From Verrucomicrobiota bacterium (GTDB lineage: Bacteria > Verrucomicrobiota > Verrucomicrobiia > Limisphaerales > J093), in the NCBI GenBank assembly GCA_012517065.1, contig JAAYVR010000283.1, forward strand, positions 1 to 55,794: a DNA stretch of 55,794 nucleotides, given 5' to 3'. Shown in pieces: positions 7,695 to 15,788 of this stretch (position 1 is the stretch's first letter; each line of letters opens with the position of its first letter). Position numbers and translations under genes: made by a program. The notes beneath the pieces are model-generated. The model worked only from the letters and a program-made list of their open reading frames with translations, was not told the origin of the DNA and did no database searches.

Positions 7695-8889
7695 GCACTT
7701 CCTGAAGGCCGCCTTCGACAGGCTCGATTTCTATCGGTTCCTTTGGTGTTTTCGGAGTATCTGGAACAGTTGGAGCCGGGCTCGCGGGCGTGCTCTTGGG
7801 CGCAACAGGAGCAATTGCCTGGCTTGGGGATTGGCTGGCGGGAATTGATTCGACGGGCTCCGTGTCAGGACTTTCGTCCGCCTGGCTCGGGATATGCCAA
7901 TGCTTTTGCTTGGCCATCCACTTCTGGTAGCGGTCGAACGTCCACATGTCATGCTCCGCGCCAGTTTCGAGTGCCTGCGGAATCCGGAAAAACTCGCGGT
8001 TCCGGACAAAGGCTTTGACAGGCATTGTCGGGCGCAGGATTTCGCACTCAGGTAGGCGAATTCCCAAATCCGCACGGAAACGCAACCGCTGGCAGACAAC
8101 TGCCACAAGACAATCGGCAAGCTGAGCGCAGATGTTGTTTTGGATTTCGGCGGGGAAAGCCAGCACTATGCGTTGCAGTGCCTCGGCACAACTACCCGAA
8201 TGCACAGTTGCGAAAACAAGGTGGCCTGTCTCCGCCACATTCAGCGTCAACCGCATCGTCTCCGGGTCACGCATCTCGCCCACCATCAGAACGTCCGGGT
8301 CCTCCCGCATGGCGTCCAGCAGAGCTTGCTCGAAGCTGGGCGTGTCGCGACCCACCTCGCGTTGCCGGATAAACGCGCGCCTTGGCCGGAAGGTGTACTC
8401 GATGGGGCTTTCAATTGTGACGACGTGCCTTGCCTCGGTCACATTGATTTCGTGAATCAGGGCCGCGAGCGTCGAGGATTTGCCGGATCCGGTCGGGCCG
8501 CTGATCAGAACCAAGCCGTGCGTGGGAACGACGAGTTTCTTGAGGTCCGGGTGAAGATTGAGCCGTTCGATTGTTGCTTGAAACGAGGCGAGCAATCGGA
8601 TTGCCAGCCCCACGCCCCGAGCGCTGTGCAATATGTTGAGCCTGCACCTGACACCGCCAATCGTCCGCGAGCAATCAAACGAACGCTTTTGCTCGAAAAC
8701 ATGCCAGTGTTCGGTCCCGACGATTTCCAGCGCCATCGCTTCCAGGGCTGCCGCAGGAAGCGGCTCTCCCGCAACCCGCAGTGCTCCGCGCACACGAAAT
8801 GCAGGCGGCAAACCGGGTTCCAAATGCAGATCACTGGCCCCCTGTTGGCGGGCAGTCGTGACCAATGATTCAAGGCTTTCCGTGTTCAT
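7678..8889 (-). CDS. PilT-like type IV pilus retraction ATPase
   Basis: 403 residues. Order seen: N-terminal PAS-like domain with the family motif ASDLHLEPG (residues 18-26), Walker A GPTGSGKSST (131-140), Asp box with ESPIEYTF, Walker B region DPDVLMVGEMRD typical of PilT, and His box GHLVFATVHS. PilT hexamers depolymerise pilin at the inner membrane, powering twitching. The C-terminal 65 or so residues are rich in Pro/Ala/Thr (PVAPKSTPASPAPTVP) and absent from standard PilT (about 345-370 residues). No other pilus genes are nearby, so a PilU-like or accessory role is possible. Confidence 0.88.
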   Translation of the reverse strand: MNTESLESLVTTARQQGASDLHLEPGLPPAFRVRGALRVAGEPLPAAALEAMALEIVGTEHWHVFEQKRSFDCSRTIGGVRCRLNILHSARGVGLAIRLLASFQATIERLNLHPDLKKLVVPTHGLVLISGPTGSGKSSTLAALIHEINVTEARHVVTIESPIEYTFRPRRAFIRQREVGRDTPSFEQALLDAMREDPDVLMVGEMRDPETMRLTLNVAETGHLVFATVHSGSCAEALQRIVLAFPAEIQNNICAQLADCLVAVVCQRLRFRADLGIRLPECEILRPTMPVKAFVRNREFFRIPQALETGAEHDMWTFDRYQKWMAKQKHWHIPSQADESPDTEPVESIPASQSPSQAIAPVAPKSTPASPAPTVPDTPKTPKEPIEIEPVEGGLQEVLRKLK

Positions 8890-8932
8890 GGTTCAAACCA
8901 CGGGGCCGCGTTTGCCAGCCGAATAAACCGAT

Positions 8933-9322
8933 TCACCGATGCCACTCAAACGCGCCCTGTTTGACGGCATACACATACGCAGCGGAAAGAACAACCAAGA
9001 AACCTATCATCCCAAAAACCGCAAATGCGGCCGTCTCGGGATTCGCCACCATCTTCCGGTACACAACAGCCCACGGGTACAGGAAAACCACAGCCACATC
9101 AAACAACAGAAACAGCACCGCAACAATGTGAAACCGAATTGATGTTCGAGGCGTGCCTGCGCCGACAGGGATCATGCCGCATTCGTACGCAAGGTCCTTG
9201 GTTTTTGAACGCCGCCCTGCCTGCCCCAAAATAGCCGAACTGACAAGCATCCCCGCGGTAAACAACACCGCGGCTGCAAGAAGTATCAGAACAGCAAGGT
9301 ACTGGTGCAATTGTGCGTCCAC
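8933..9322 (-). CDS. nuoA: NADH-quinone oxidoreductase subunit A
   Basis: 129 residues with a GTG start at 9322, three hydrophobic helices, the YECG motif (46-49) and the FDVxxxFLYPWA signature (74-85), all diagnostic of NuoA/ND3. It is a proton-pumping complex I membrane subunit near the quinone channel. The third position of FDVE, normally the acidic residue corresponding to E. coli NuoA E81, is alanine (A77, codon GCT). No other nuo gene is in the window. The gene is separated from pilT by 43 bases on the same strand. Confidence 0.93.
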   Translation of the reverse strand: MDAQLHQYLAVLILLAAAVLFTAGMLVSSAILGQAGRRSKTKDLAYECGMIPVGAGTPRTSIRFHIVAVLFLLFDVAVVFLYPWAVVYRKMVANPETAAFAVFGMIGFLVVLSAAYVYAVKQGAFEWHR

Positions 9323-9407
9323 ACACGCAAACTAGAAACCGATCCGCCCATTTACAAGCGCAAACATTTGGCCCGGACCAGCCTTAGCCTGCATCTCTTC
9401 TGCCTAA

Positions 9408-9455
9408 CCCGGAAATCTCACCGCTTGACCAGCCCAAGACACCCAGCGCTTTACG
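9408..9455. repeat. REPIN-like palindrome, half copy (type alpha core)
   Basis: Left arm CCCGGAAATCTCACCG followed by the CTTGACCAGCCCAAGACACC core shared with the copies at 25075, 29150, 47043 and 49223. The right arm is absent. Confidence 0.65.
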
Positions 9456-9483
9456 CCTGCGCCAATGGGCGATCCGCTGCGCT

Positions 9484-9813
9484 CCGACCCAACAACGTGT
9501 CTGTCCCCATATGGCCTCATTCGACCTCGCCGCTGATCCCAATGGTATCTCACGCGCTGCCGCGGATGCACTCCGCGTTGGTAGGCGCGAAGCGCTTGGA
9601 GTGCGGCAGCTTGCTGCCGCTTTGTTTTTATGCGCAAAAAACGTGCCTGGAACCATATCGGCATGAGGCCGCAAACAACGTGTCTGTCCCCATATCGGCA
9701 TCCGAAGGGTTCCTCGAGAGACTTCGGGAACCGCCGATTGGAACAAGGGACAATCGGCTCGCCACGCCACGATCCGGGGGAAAACACAAACAACGAGCCT
9801 GTCACCCTATTTG
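9484..9813 (+). repeat. Composite GTGTCTGTCCCC element, copy 1
   Basis: About 330 bp. The motif AACAACGTGTCTGTCCCCATAT or a variant recurs inside it at about 9485, 9648, 9674 and 9790. It contains the hairpin GCGGCAGC-TT-GCTGCCGC (9603-9620). Related copies: 13831-14007, 15311-15590, 19173-19308, 24752-24897 (inverted), 30640-30841, 48219-48580 (inverted). The 640-base gap between nuoA and the thioesterase holds only this and the preceding palindrome. The open frame running through it is an artefact. Confidence 0.75.
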
Positions 9814-9961
9814 CTTCACAAGCTCTCGCCAGCCGAGGCGCCTCGCCCGCCTTGGCATAATGTGTCTGTCCCGTTCAAGCCGTCCCCTTCTCGCGGCTTT
9901 TGTTGCCACATGGACCCACTTCGCTCTGGCATTTGGGCGGACCGCGCGACAGAATCCGGTC

Positions 9962-10426
9962 ATGGCGTTGATGTTACCGCGTACAAGGTCTTGCTTTGTT
10001 TGTGGCGTCAACAACCCGCTCGGGTTGAACCTCGGTTTCGAGGTCGAAGGCGACACTGTTGTTTCACGATTCAGATTCTTGCCCCAACACGCCGGGTTCC
10101 GAACCGCGGTGCACGGCGGATTGATTGCGACAGTGCTGGATGAAGCAATGGTTTGGGCCTGCGGCGTCCGCATCAGAAAGTTTACCTATTCTGCGGAAAT
10201 GACGATCAGATATCGACACACAATCGCGCCGGGCCAGGAAGTCAAAGTGGTCGGGGCCATGACAGCAAACCGCAAGAACAAGTTGTTCGAAGCGAAAGCG
10301 GAAATCGTCAGTGCCAATGGCGAAATCCTTGCCTCCGGGACCGGGAAATACCTGCCTGTCCCGCGAAATCTCGTGGGTGAAATGCTCAGCGATTTCGTTG
10401 GCGATATCGGCAAGTTTATTGACTAA
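9962..10426 (+). CDS. PaaI-type hotdog-fold thioesterase
   Basis: 154 residues from the ATG at 9962 (alternative ATG 9971). The reading frame is open upstream to 9305, but that part is repeat sequence. The protein begins with the CFVCGxxNPxGLNL motif, typical of a PaaI/4HBT subgroup, followed by the hotdog core with HGGLIATVLDEAMVWACG, carrying the usual HGG turn and an acidic residue on the central helix. Such enzymes hydrolyse acyl-CoA thioesters. The substrate is not predictable. It converges on the adenosine-specific kinase gene with 8 bases between stops. Confidence 0.85.
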   Translation: MALMLPRTRSCFVCGVNNPLGLNLGFEVEGDTVVSRFRFLPQHAGFRTAVHGGLIATVLDEAMVWACGVRIRKFTYSAEMTIRYRHTIAPGQEVKVVGAMTANRKNKLFEAKAEIVSANGEILASGTGKYLPVPRNLVGEMLSDFVGDIGKFID

Positions 10427-10434
10427 AGCAAACC

Positions 10435-10926
10435 TCAAAGCTTGTACCCAATGTCGCGCAGGAATTTCTTGCGCCATTGACAGTCGCTTTCCTCTTCGAC
10501 CCCTTTTGGCGAAGCGCCATCCACCACGCCAAGGATGCCTCTGCCCTGATCCGTTTGGGCCAAAACAACCTCGACCGGGTTTGCAGTTGCGCAGAAGACA
10601 CGACAAACTTCGGGCACAGCCTTGATGGCGTTGAGGACATTGACCGGATAGAACCCCGCTCCAAGGAAAATCACGAAACTGTGGCCCGCCCCAATCGCGA
10701 GCGCGTTCTTGCGCGCGAGTTCGATCATGGCAGGGTCCGTTCCGCTCAGCCGCACAAGGCATTTTCCCGAAGCCTCGCAAAACCCAAGGCCAAACTTGAT
10801 CCCCGGAACCGCTCCAACCAACGCTTCGTGGATATCCTCGACGGACTTAATGAAGTGCGTTTGGCCAAGGATCACGTTTGTCGGGTCAGGCTTTTCGATC
10901 TTCACTATGAGGATTCTGGCGTCCAT
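10435..10926 (-). CDS. Adenosine-specific kinase family protein
   Basis: 163 residues matching over the whole length the small adenosine-specific kinase family (Pfam Adenosine_kin) first known from archaea: NVILGQTHFIKSVEDIHEAL, PGIKFGLGFCEASGKCLVR, KNALAIGAGHSFVIFL and CRVFCATANPVEVVLAQT. The archaeal prototype was reported to bind adenosine and phosphate. The physiological role in bacteria is unsettled. It is monocistronic by spacing. Confidence 0.88.
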   Translation of the reverse strand: MDARILIVKIEKPDPTNVILGQTHFIKSVEDIHEALVGAVPGIKFGLGFCEASGKCLVRLSGTDPAMIELARKNALAIGAGHSFVIFLGAGFYPVNVLNAIKAVPEVCRVFCATANPVEVVLAQTDQGRGILGVVDGASPKGVEEESDCQWRKKFLRDIGYKL

Positions 10927-11015
10927 ATGACAGTCATGTTGCCGTCACGCCCGCCGAATGTCAAATTGCACTCCGTCCGTGCTCCCGTCAAACCTGAGAT
11001 GCGCCTGCGGCGCAA

Positions 11016-13748
11016 TCAAGGGCGGTTCTCAATAACCAGATTGTCGATGTAAAAAACGGCCGTGTTCGTTGCGTAGCTCAGGAACCCAAGCCACTGCAAA
11101 TCGCGCCAATTCGGTGAGCGCGGAGGAAGATTGGAGAAAACCATGGGCGTTTTGCCGGGCATCGTGATTGCGAGATTCCATGCGTTCGTCCCCCGCTCAC
11201 GCAATGGGCTCTGCATTGCGACGTGCACCCACACATTGGTTGGCAAGACAACCAAATCACGCCCGGCCGCCTGCAGTCGGCCGTCCTTAATGGTAAAGCT
11301 CGGCCCTGCCAGGTACGGTGTTGCCCCATCCCGCCATTCGTGCGAGAAGAATGCTCCGGCACCAAGTCTTAGATCGAATTCCACTCGCGTGGTTCCAGAG
11401 CGATGGTTCGGGGTGTAGAAGAACACCGGGTAATACGCCTTTTCGAGTCCCGGCGCGTCCGTGACTTTCAGACATTGAGTGCCTGTCGCGGCCAACTCGT
11501 TGGTAACAGCAACAGATTCACCCCTGAACTCCATAAAGACCGTTGCGTCTTCGGGACGCGATCCAACGGGCGTGTCTTCGAATCCGTCTTTCAGGTCCAA
11601 TGGCGGCGGTGGCGGCGGAATCGGAGCTACAGGAGGCGGTTGAGCAGCACGCATGGAGAGCCGGCGCCACGATCTTGTGCCTTGCACTCCGGCGAGCGAC
11701 GGATCAAACGGAACAAATCCGATTTGTCGGGCGGGTGAATCTGGCCGCAAACGAAAATCGTCTCGGTCTGGCGCCAAAAACCCCGGGTCTGCAATGAGCG
11801 AGTTGCGGTCGCGGCCGCGCTTTTGCCACTCCTTCAGATTCATCCCGGCAAAAAAGGTGACCTCAGCGCCGCTGGCGTTCCAATAAAGGTTTTCGTCCTG
11901 GTCGATTTTGCCGTCTTTCCATGCGCCCTGGATTAGCCTGCCCTCGCGCCAGTAAACAATGTTACGCTTGAAAGTGAGCGAGTGCTGATGATCGACAACG
12001 GATAACCGGATTTGATCCTGCTCAGCGAGAGCGAATATGTTGTTAACAGCGACGTTGTCGCGGCCGAAGTTAAGGTGAAACCCACTGTGTTTGGTTCGGT
12101 ACGTGAGATTGTTTTCGACGCGGATACCGCTGCTGGCGGCGTCGAGGTAAATCCCAAACCCACCCGCTCCGTACAGATCGTAAGGCTCGATATCGTGTAT
12201 GACGTTGTTCCGAATGACCGTGCCGGTGCACACACCAAGCGTGTAAATACCGCCGAGGTCGCTTAACACCCGCTTGCCAAGGTGATGAATGTGGTTGAAC
12301 TCGACCCGATTGCTCACTGCCAAGCTTCTGCCGTAATCCCACATCCAACCGACCGAAACACCCGAGTAGAAAAGGTCGCTGATTTCATTGTGTGAAACGG
12401 TGTTGCCGCCCGATTGTCCAACCCACACGCCCACAGCCCCAGCATGCACAAGACCGCCGTCGCGAATGATGTTGTTTTCGACCGTAATGTGCGTGCTGTG
12501 TCCCGTGGGATCTCTGCGGGCAAACTGCTCGCCAATCTTCACGCCACCGGCGCCAAGGTCGCTCATCAGCATTTGACTCACCTGACAATCAAGGCACCCT
12601 TCCCGGAACCAAACCGCGTAAGTGCCGACGTGCTTTATGGTGCCGTTCTTGATCGACACGTTGCGGGCACCATCAAGCATGATCGCAGCCGGCACCCAAA
12701 GCGCCGCCTGTGGATCGGAATTGCCCGTTTGCGGCAGCACGTATTGGTTGTGCCAAAACGAGAGTCCGTCCAACACAATGTTCTCGACAAACCGGCCTTT
12801 CGACGGTTCACCCTTGAAACGCACGAGGTCAAACAACACCGGCGCGATCACCTGCGCCTTCTGCATTTGTTCGCCCGGCAGGGGGCGGTAATAAACGGTT
12901 CCGTCCAGGTCAAGATACCATTCACCGGGCGAATCAAGCGCTTCAGGAAAACCTTCGATGTAGTACCTCTGCCCGTTCCCCCATCTGGCAAAAGGCCAAT
13001 ACGCAGGCCCGGTAAAGTAAATCGTTGCCGTGTCCGCATCCACACGGGCGACGCGGTGCCTCGAAATCTCCCATGAATGGTACACGACAACCGTCACATT
13101 CGACAGTTGACGCGGACTCAGGCGCAAAAGAGGCTCGATATCTTCTTTTCTTGCCTTGAACGCCTGTTTTCGCCAGTCAATCCGCTGGCCCGAACCGGTT
13201 TCCGATCGCTCTTTTACCCGGCCCTGAACGTAGTAGTAGAACTTGTTCGGCGACCGCGCCAGTTGTGCGCGGCGGCCGTTGACCCAAAGTTGCTCGAAAT
13301 ACCAGTTCGTGCCCCCATCCAAAGGCAGCGTTGCTTTCCAAACACCGTCCCCTGCAGGCTGCCAACCAGTAATAAGCCGTCCGCCGCTGAAAACCGGCTT
13401 CGCCCCTGGCGCAGCCTCATAAATAATCGGGCTGTCAGCACCGCCGCTGTCTTCCGGCGTGAGTTCAAATGTCTCCTTCATCCAATATTCTCCCGGGGCG
13501 ACGGTAACCCTCACAGGAACCGTAAGCGCCCCTCGCGCTTTCAATCGCCGAACGGCATCGCGCGCTCCCGTCAACGAAGCCAGCGGCCCGTCTGTGCCCG
13601 ACCTGTTTGGTTTCGGCAAACGGCCCGACCATGCGTCGTTCCCATTGGGCGCCACGTAGAGCCGCGTGTCAGAAACTTGCGGCCTTGCAAATGCAACCGA
13701 TGCCACCAAGACAGCAACCGCAATCACAACCGAGATTCGCGTCGGCAT
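11016..13748 (-). CDS. Secreted GH141-like right-handed beta-helix protein with C-terminal lectin-like domain
   Basis: 910 residues from the ATG at 13748. An in-frame start at 13976 would prefix 76 residues encoded by repeat DNA. A signal peptide (about 1-22, VVIAVAVLVASVAFA) precedes LYVAPNGNDAWSG and GPLASLTGARDAVRRLK, then IIYEAAPGAKPVFSGG, the entry region of GH141-type parallel beta-helix enzymes. Many short turns with N-x-I follow (ENNIIRDGG, VSHNEISDL, IRNNVIHDI). A Pro-rich linker with PIPPPPPPLDL leads to a C-terminal jelly-roll/LamG-like domain of about 210 residues ending in FYIDNLVIEN. GH141 contains fucosidases and xylanases, so a polysaccharide-degrading extracellular role is likely. 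The exact substrate is unknown. Confidence 0.8.
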   Translation of the reverse strand: MPTRISVVIAVAVLVASVAFARPQVSDTRLYVAPNGNDAWSGRLPKPNRSGTDGPLASLTGARDAVRRLKARGALTVPVRVTVAPGEYWMKETFELTPEDSGGADSPIIYEAAPGAKPVFSGGRLITGWQPAGDGVWKATLPLDGGTNWYFEQLWVNGRRAQLARSPNKFYYYVQGRVKERSETGSGQRIDWRKQAFKARKEDIEPLLRLSPRQLSNVTVVVYHSWEISRHRVARVDADTATIYFTGPAYWPFARWGNGQRYYIEGFPEALDSPGEWYLDLDGTVYYRPLPGEQMQKAQVIAPVLFDLVRFKGEPSKGRFVENIVLDGLSFWHNQYVLPQTGNSDPQAALWVPAAIMLDGARNVSIKNGTIKHVGTYAVWFREGCLDCQVSQMLMSDLGAGGVKIGEQFARRDPTGHSTHITVENNIIRDGGLVHAGAVGVWVGQSGGNTVSHNEISDLFYSGVSVGWMWDYGRSLAVSNRVEFNHIHHLGKRVLSDLGGIYTLGVCTGTVIRNNVIHDIEPYDLYGAGGFGIYLDAASSGIRVENNLTYRTKHSGFHLNFGRDNVAVNNIFALAEQDQIRLSVVDHQHSLTFKRNIVYWREGRLIQGAWKDGKIDQDENLYWNASGAEVTFFAGMNLKEWQKRGRDRNSLIADPGFLAPDRDDFRLRPDSPARQIGFVPFDPSLAGVQGTRSWRRLSMRAAQPPPVAPIPPPPPPLDLKDGFEDTPVGSRPEDATVFMEFRGESVAVTNELAATGTQCLKVTDAPGLEKAYYPVFFYTPNHRSGTTRVEFDLRLGAGAFFSHEWRDGATPYLAGPSFTIKDGRLQAAGRDLVVLPTNVWVHVAMQSPLRERGTNAWNLAITMPGKTPMVFSNLPPRSPNWRDLQWLGFLSYATNTAVFYIDNLVIENRP

Positions 13749-13830
13749 ACGACAGTACCATCGCACGGCCCTGTTCAGACTCAAGCCGATTGTTCGCACC
13801 AGGCAAGTCGGGCACTCCGCCCACACCATA

Positions 13831-14007
13831 AACAATGTGCCTGACACCATATCGCCATGACGCCCAAAACAATGTGTCTGTCCCCATATCGGCATCCGAG
13901 CGGTTCCCCACAGACTTCCGCAACCTCGGATTGGAACAAGGGGCAATTTGCGGACCGCGCCCCAATCAAGGCCCAAAACCCAAACAACGAGCCTGTCACT
14001 CTATTTG
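13831..14007 (+). repeat. Composite GTGTCTGTCCCC element, copy 2
   Basis: Begins AACAATGTGCCTGACACCAT, continues with AACAATGTGTCTGTCCCC at about 13870, and ends in the shared CAAACAACGAGCCTGTCAC terminus. The hairpin module present in copy 1 is missing. It lies between divergent genes (beta-helix protein and asd). Confidence 0.7.
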
Positions 14008-14123
14008 CGTCCTTCTTGGACTGGTGTGGGTGCCAGGCTCGATGTTCAGTCACCGACCTGAAAGCTCGACTCCAGTACTCAAGATTCTGACTTGGAGTTG
14101 GCTCGAACGACAACAGGCGGGAT

Positions 14124-14151
14124 TTGACACCCCGTGCGCATCATGTATAGT
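14124..14151 (+). promoter_or_regulatory. Probable sigma70 promoter of asd
   Basis: TTGACA (14124-14129), 16-base spacer, TATAGT (14146-14151). Transcription would start about 5 bases before the ATG at 14163, giving an almost leaderless message. No Shine-Dalgarno sequence is visible before that ATG. Confidence 0.6.
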
Positions 14152-14162
14152 CCCCGGCTCTC

Positions 14163-15170
14163 ATGAACCGCAATTTGCACGTTGCAGTTGTCGGCGCAAC
14201 AGGCGCCGTTGGTATCGAAATGATCCGGACATTGGAGAGACGCCAGTTCCCGGTGAGCAAGCTCACATTGCTGGCCTCGGCCCGGTCCGTCGGAAAACCT
14301 CTCCAGTTCCGCGGGCAAACCGTCCTCGTCGAAGAGCTGAAAGAAGACTCATTCAAAGGCATCGATCTTGCCCTGTTCAGCGCCGGAAGCGGAATCTCGA
14401 AGCGATTCGCTCCAATCGCAGCAAGGAACGGCTGCGTCGTCGTGGACAATTCGAGCGCATTTCGGATGGACGACAACGTGCCGCTGGTGATTCCGGAAAT
14501 CAACGCGGCAGACGTCAGGCTTCACAAGGGAATCATCGCAAATCCCAACTGCACAACGGCGATTGCACTGATGGCCCTATATCCGTTGCATGCGGCGTTC
14601 GGCTGCACACGTATCTTCGCCTCGAGTTACCAAGCCGTCTCGGGCACCGGCGCCCGCGCCATAGCCGAACTGGAACGACAGGTTAAGCAGATCGTCAGCG
14701 GCCAGGAAGTCACTCGCGAGGTTTACCCACACCAGATTGCATTCAACGTCCTGCCTCACATCGATTCTTTCCTCGACAACGGCTACACCAGAGAGGAAAT
14801 GAAAATGGAAAACGAAGGGCGTAAAATCATGCATCACCCGACCTTCAGGGCAAGCGTCACATGTGTGCGTGTCCCCGTCTATCGTGCCCATTCAGTCGCC
14901 ATCAGCGCCGAGTTCGAGAAACCCGTCACAGTGGCCGCCGCACTTGAAGTGCTGCGCCGTGCCCCCGGCCTGGACGTGATAGACAATCCCGCCAACTGCG
15001 AGTACCCAATGCCGCTTTACCAGGCTGGCAAAGACAACTGCGCCGTAGGCCGGGTAAGAAAAGACTGTGCCCTTGACAACGGCCTCTGTTTTTGGGTGTC
15101 AGGCGACCAGCTCCTAAAAGGCGCCGCCCTGAATGCAGTCCAAATAGCTGAAGAACTGCTCAAGCTCTAG
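14163..15170 (+). CDS. asd: Aspartate-semialdehyde dehydrogenase
   Basis: 335 residues. The NADP-binding motif VVGATGAVGIEM (9-20), active-site segment NPNCTT with catalytic Cys130, SYQAVSGTGARAIAEL, and the C-terminal KDNCAVGRVRKD are all as expected. It reduces aspartyl phosphate to aspartate semialdehyde for Lys/diaminopimelate, Thr and Met synthesis in the cytoplasm. The start is fixed by MNRNLHVAVVGATG and by the promoter just upstream. Single-gene unit. Confidence 0.97.
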   Translation: MNRNLHVAVVGATGAVGIEMIRTLERRQFPVSKLTLLASARSVGKPLQFRGQTVLVEELKEDSFKGIDLALFSAGSGISKRFAPIAARNGCVVVDNSSAFRMDDNVPLVIPEINAADVRLHKGIIANPNCTTAIALMALYPLHAAFGCTRIFASSYQAVSGTGARAIAELERQVKQIVSGQEVTREVYPHQIAFNVLPHIDSFLDNGYTREEMKMENEGRKIMHHPTFRASVTCVRVPVYRAHSVAISAEFEKPVTVAAALEVLRRAPGLDVIDNPANCEYPMPLYQAGKDNCAVGRVRKDCALDNGLCFWVSGDQLLKGAALNAVQIAEELLKL

Positions 15171-15310
15171 CCCGCATATTTCTTAGCCCGGCGCAACCGG
15201 AACCAAAGTCGCCCTGCAGCCAGTGCCCCGCTGCCTGCGCTCCCCGGGCTGCATGCCACGCCGGGCTGCGAAATCTCTGCTGCGACTCAGTCGCAAGGAA
15301 GAGCGCGCTC

Positions 15311-15590
15311 ATCCCAATAGTTTCTCACGCGCTGCCGCTGCTGCACTCGGCGTTGGTAGGCGCGAAGCGCTTGGAGTGCGGCAGCTCGCTGCCGCTTTGT
15401 TTCTTTTCTATGCGCAAACAACGTGCCTGGAACCAGATCGGCATGACGCCGAAAACAACGTGTCTGTCCCCATATCGGCGCCCGACAGCTTCATCCACAG
15501 ACTTCGCCAGCCGCGGATTGGAACAAGGACAATCTACGGGCCACGCCGCAATCACGGGCACAACCCAAATAACGAGCCTGTCACCCTATC
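15311..15590 (+). repeat. Composite GTGTCTGTCCCC element, copy 3
   Basis: Contains the hairpin GCGGCAGC-TC-GCTGCCGC, the AACAACGTGCCTGGAACC and AACAACGTGTCTGTCCCC motifs, and the AACGAGCCTGTCACCCTAT end. It is preceded (about 15253-15305) by a module GCCACGCCGGGCTGCGAAAT also found before copy 4 at about 19129. It fills the convergent gap between asd and the secreted unknown. Confidence 0.7.
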
Positions 15591-15596
15591 CACCGC

Positions 15597-15716
15597 CCCC
15601 AAACATCGTGCTGTTGTGATCGCCTTACTGGCGGCCAGAGAAGCGGATACGGGGAAACTGATGGAACTCGCGGCGTGAAAACCTTCGCAAATATGGCTGA
15701 TTCTTCAATACAACGA
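15597..15716. repeat. 120-bp segment homologous to 30849-30968
   Basis: Directly follows composite element copy 3. Aligned by eye with the segment following copy 6 it shares GGCCAGAGAAG..GATAC, CTTCGC(A/G)AATATG and CTTTTCAATA/TTCTTCAATA blocks. Both copies carry stop codons in the frame that resembles protein. Confidence 0.5.
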
Positions 15717-15788
15717 TCCAGCCCGGCCCAGCCGCAAACAAAGTCGAATGCCCGGCGCTGCCCCGGCTCCTGGGCCCCCCGAACTACT

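Noticed and set aside
9484-9813. Spaced direct repeats considered as a CRISPR-like array
   Set aside because: Spacing is irregular, units degenerate, the same whole element recurs elsewhere, and no cas gene is present.
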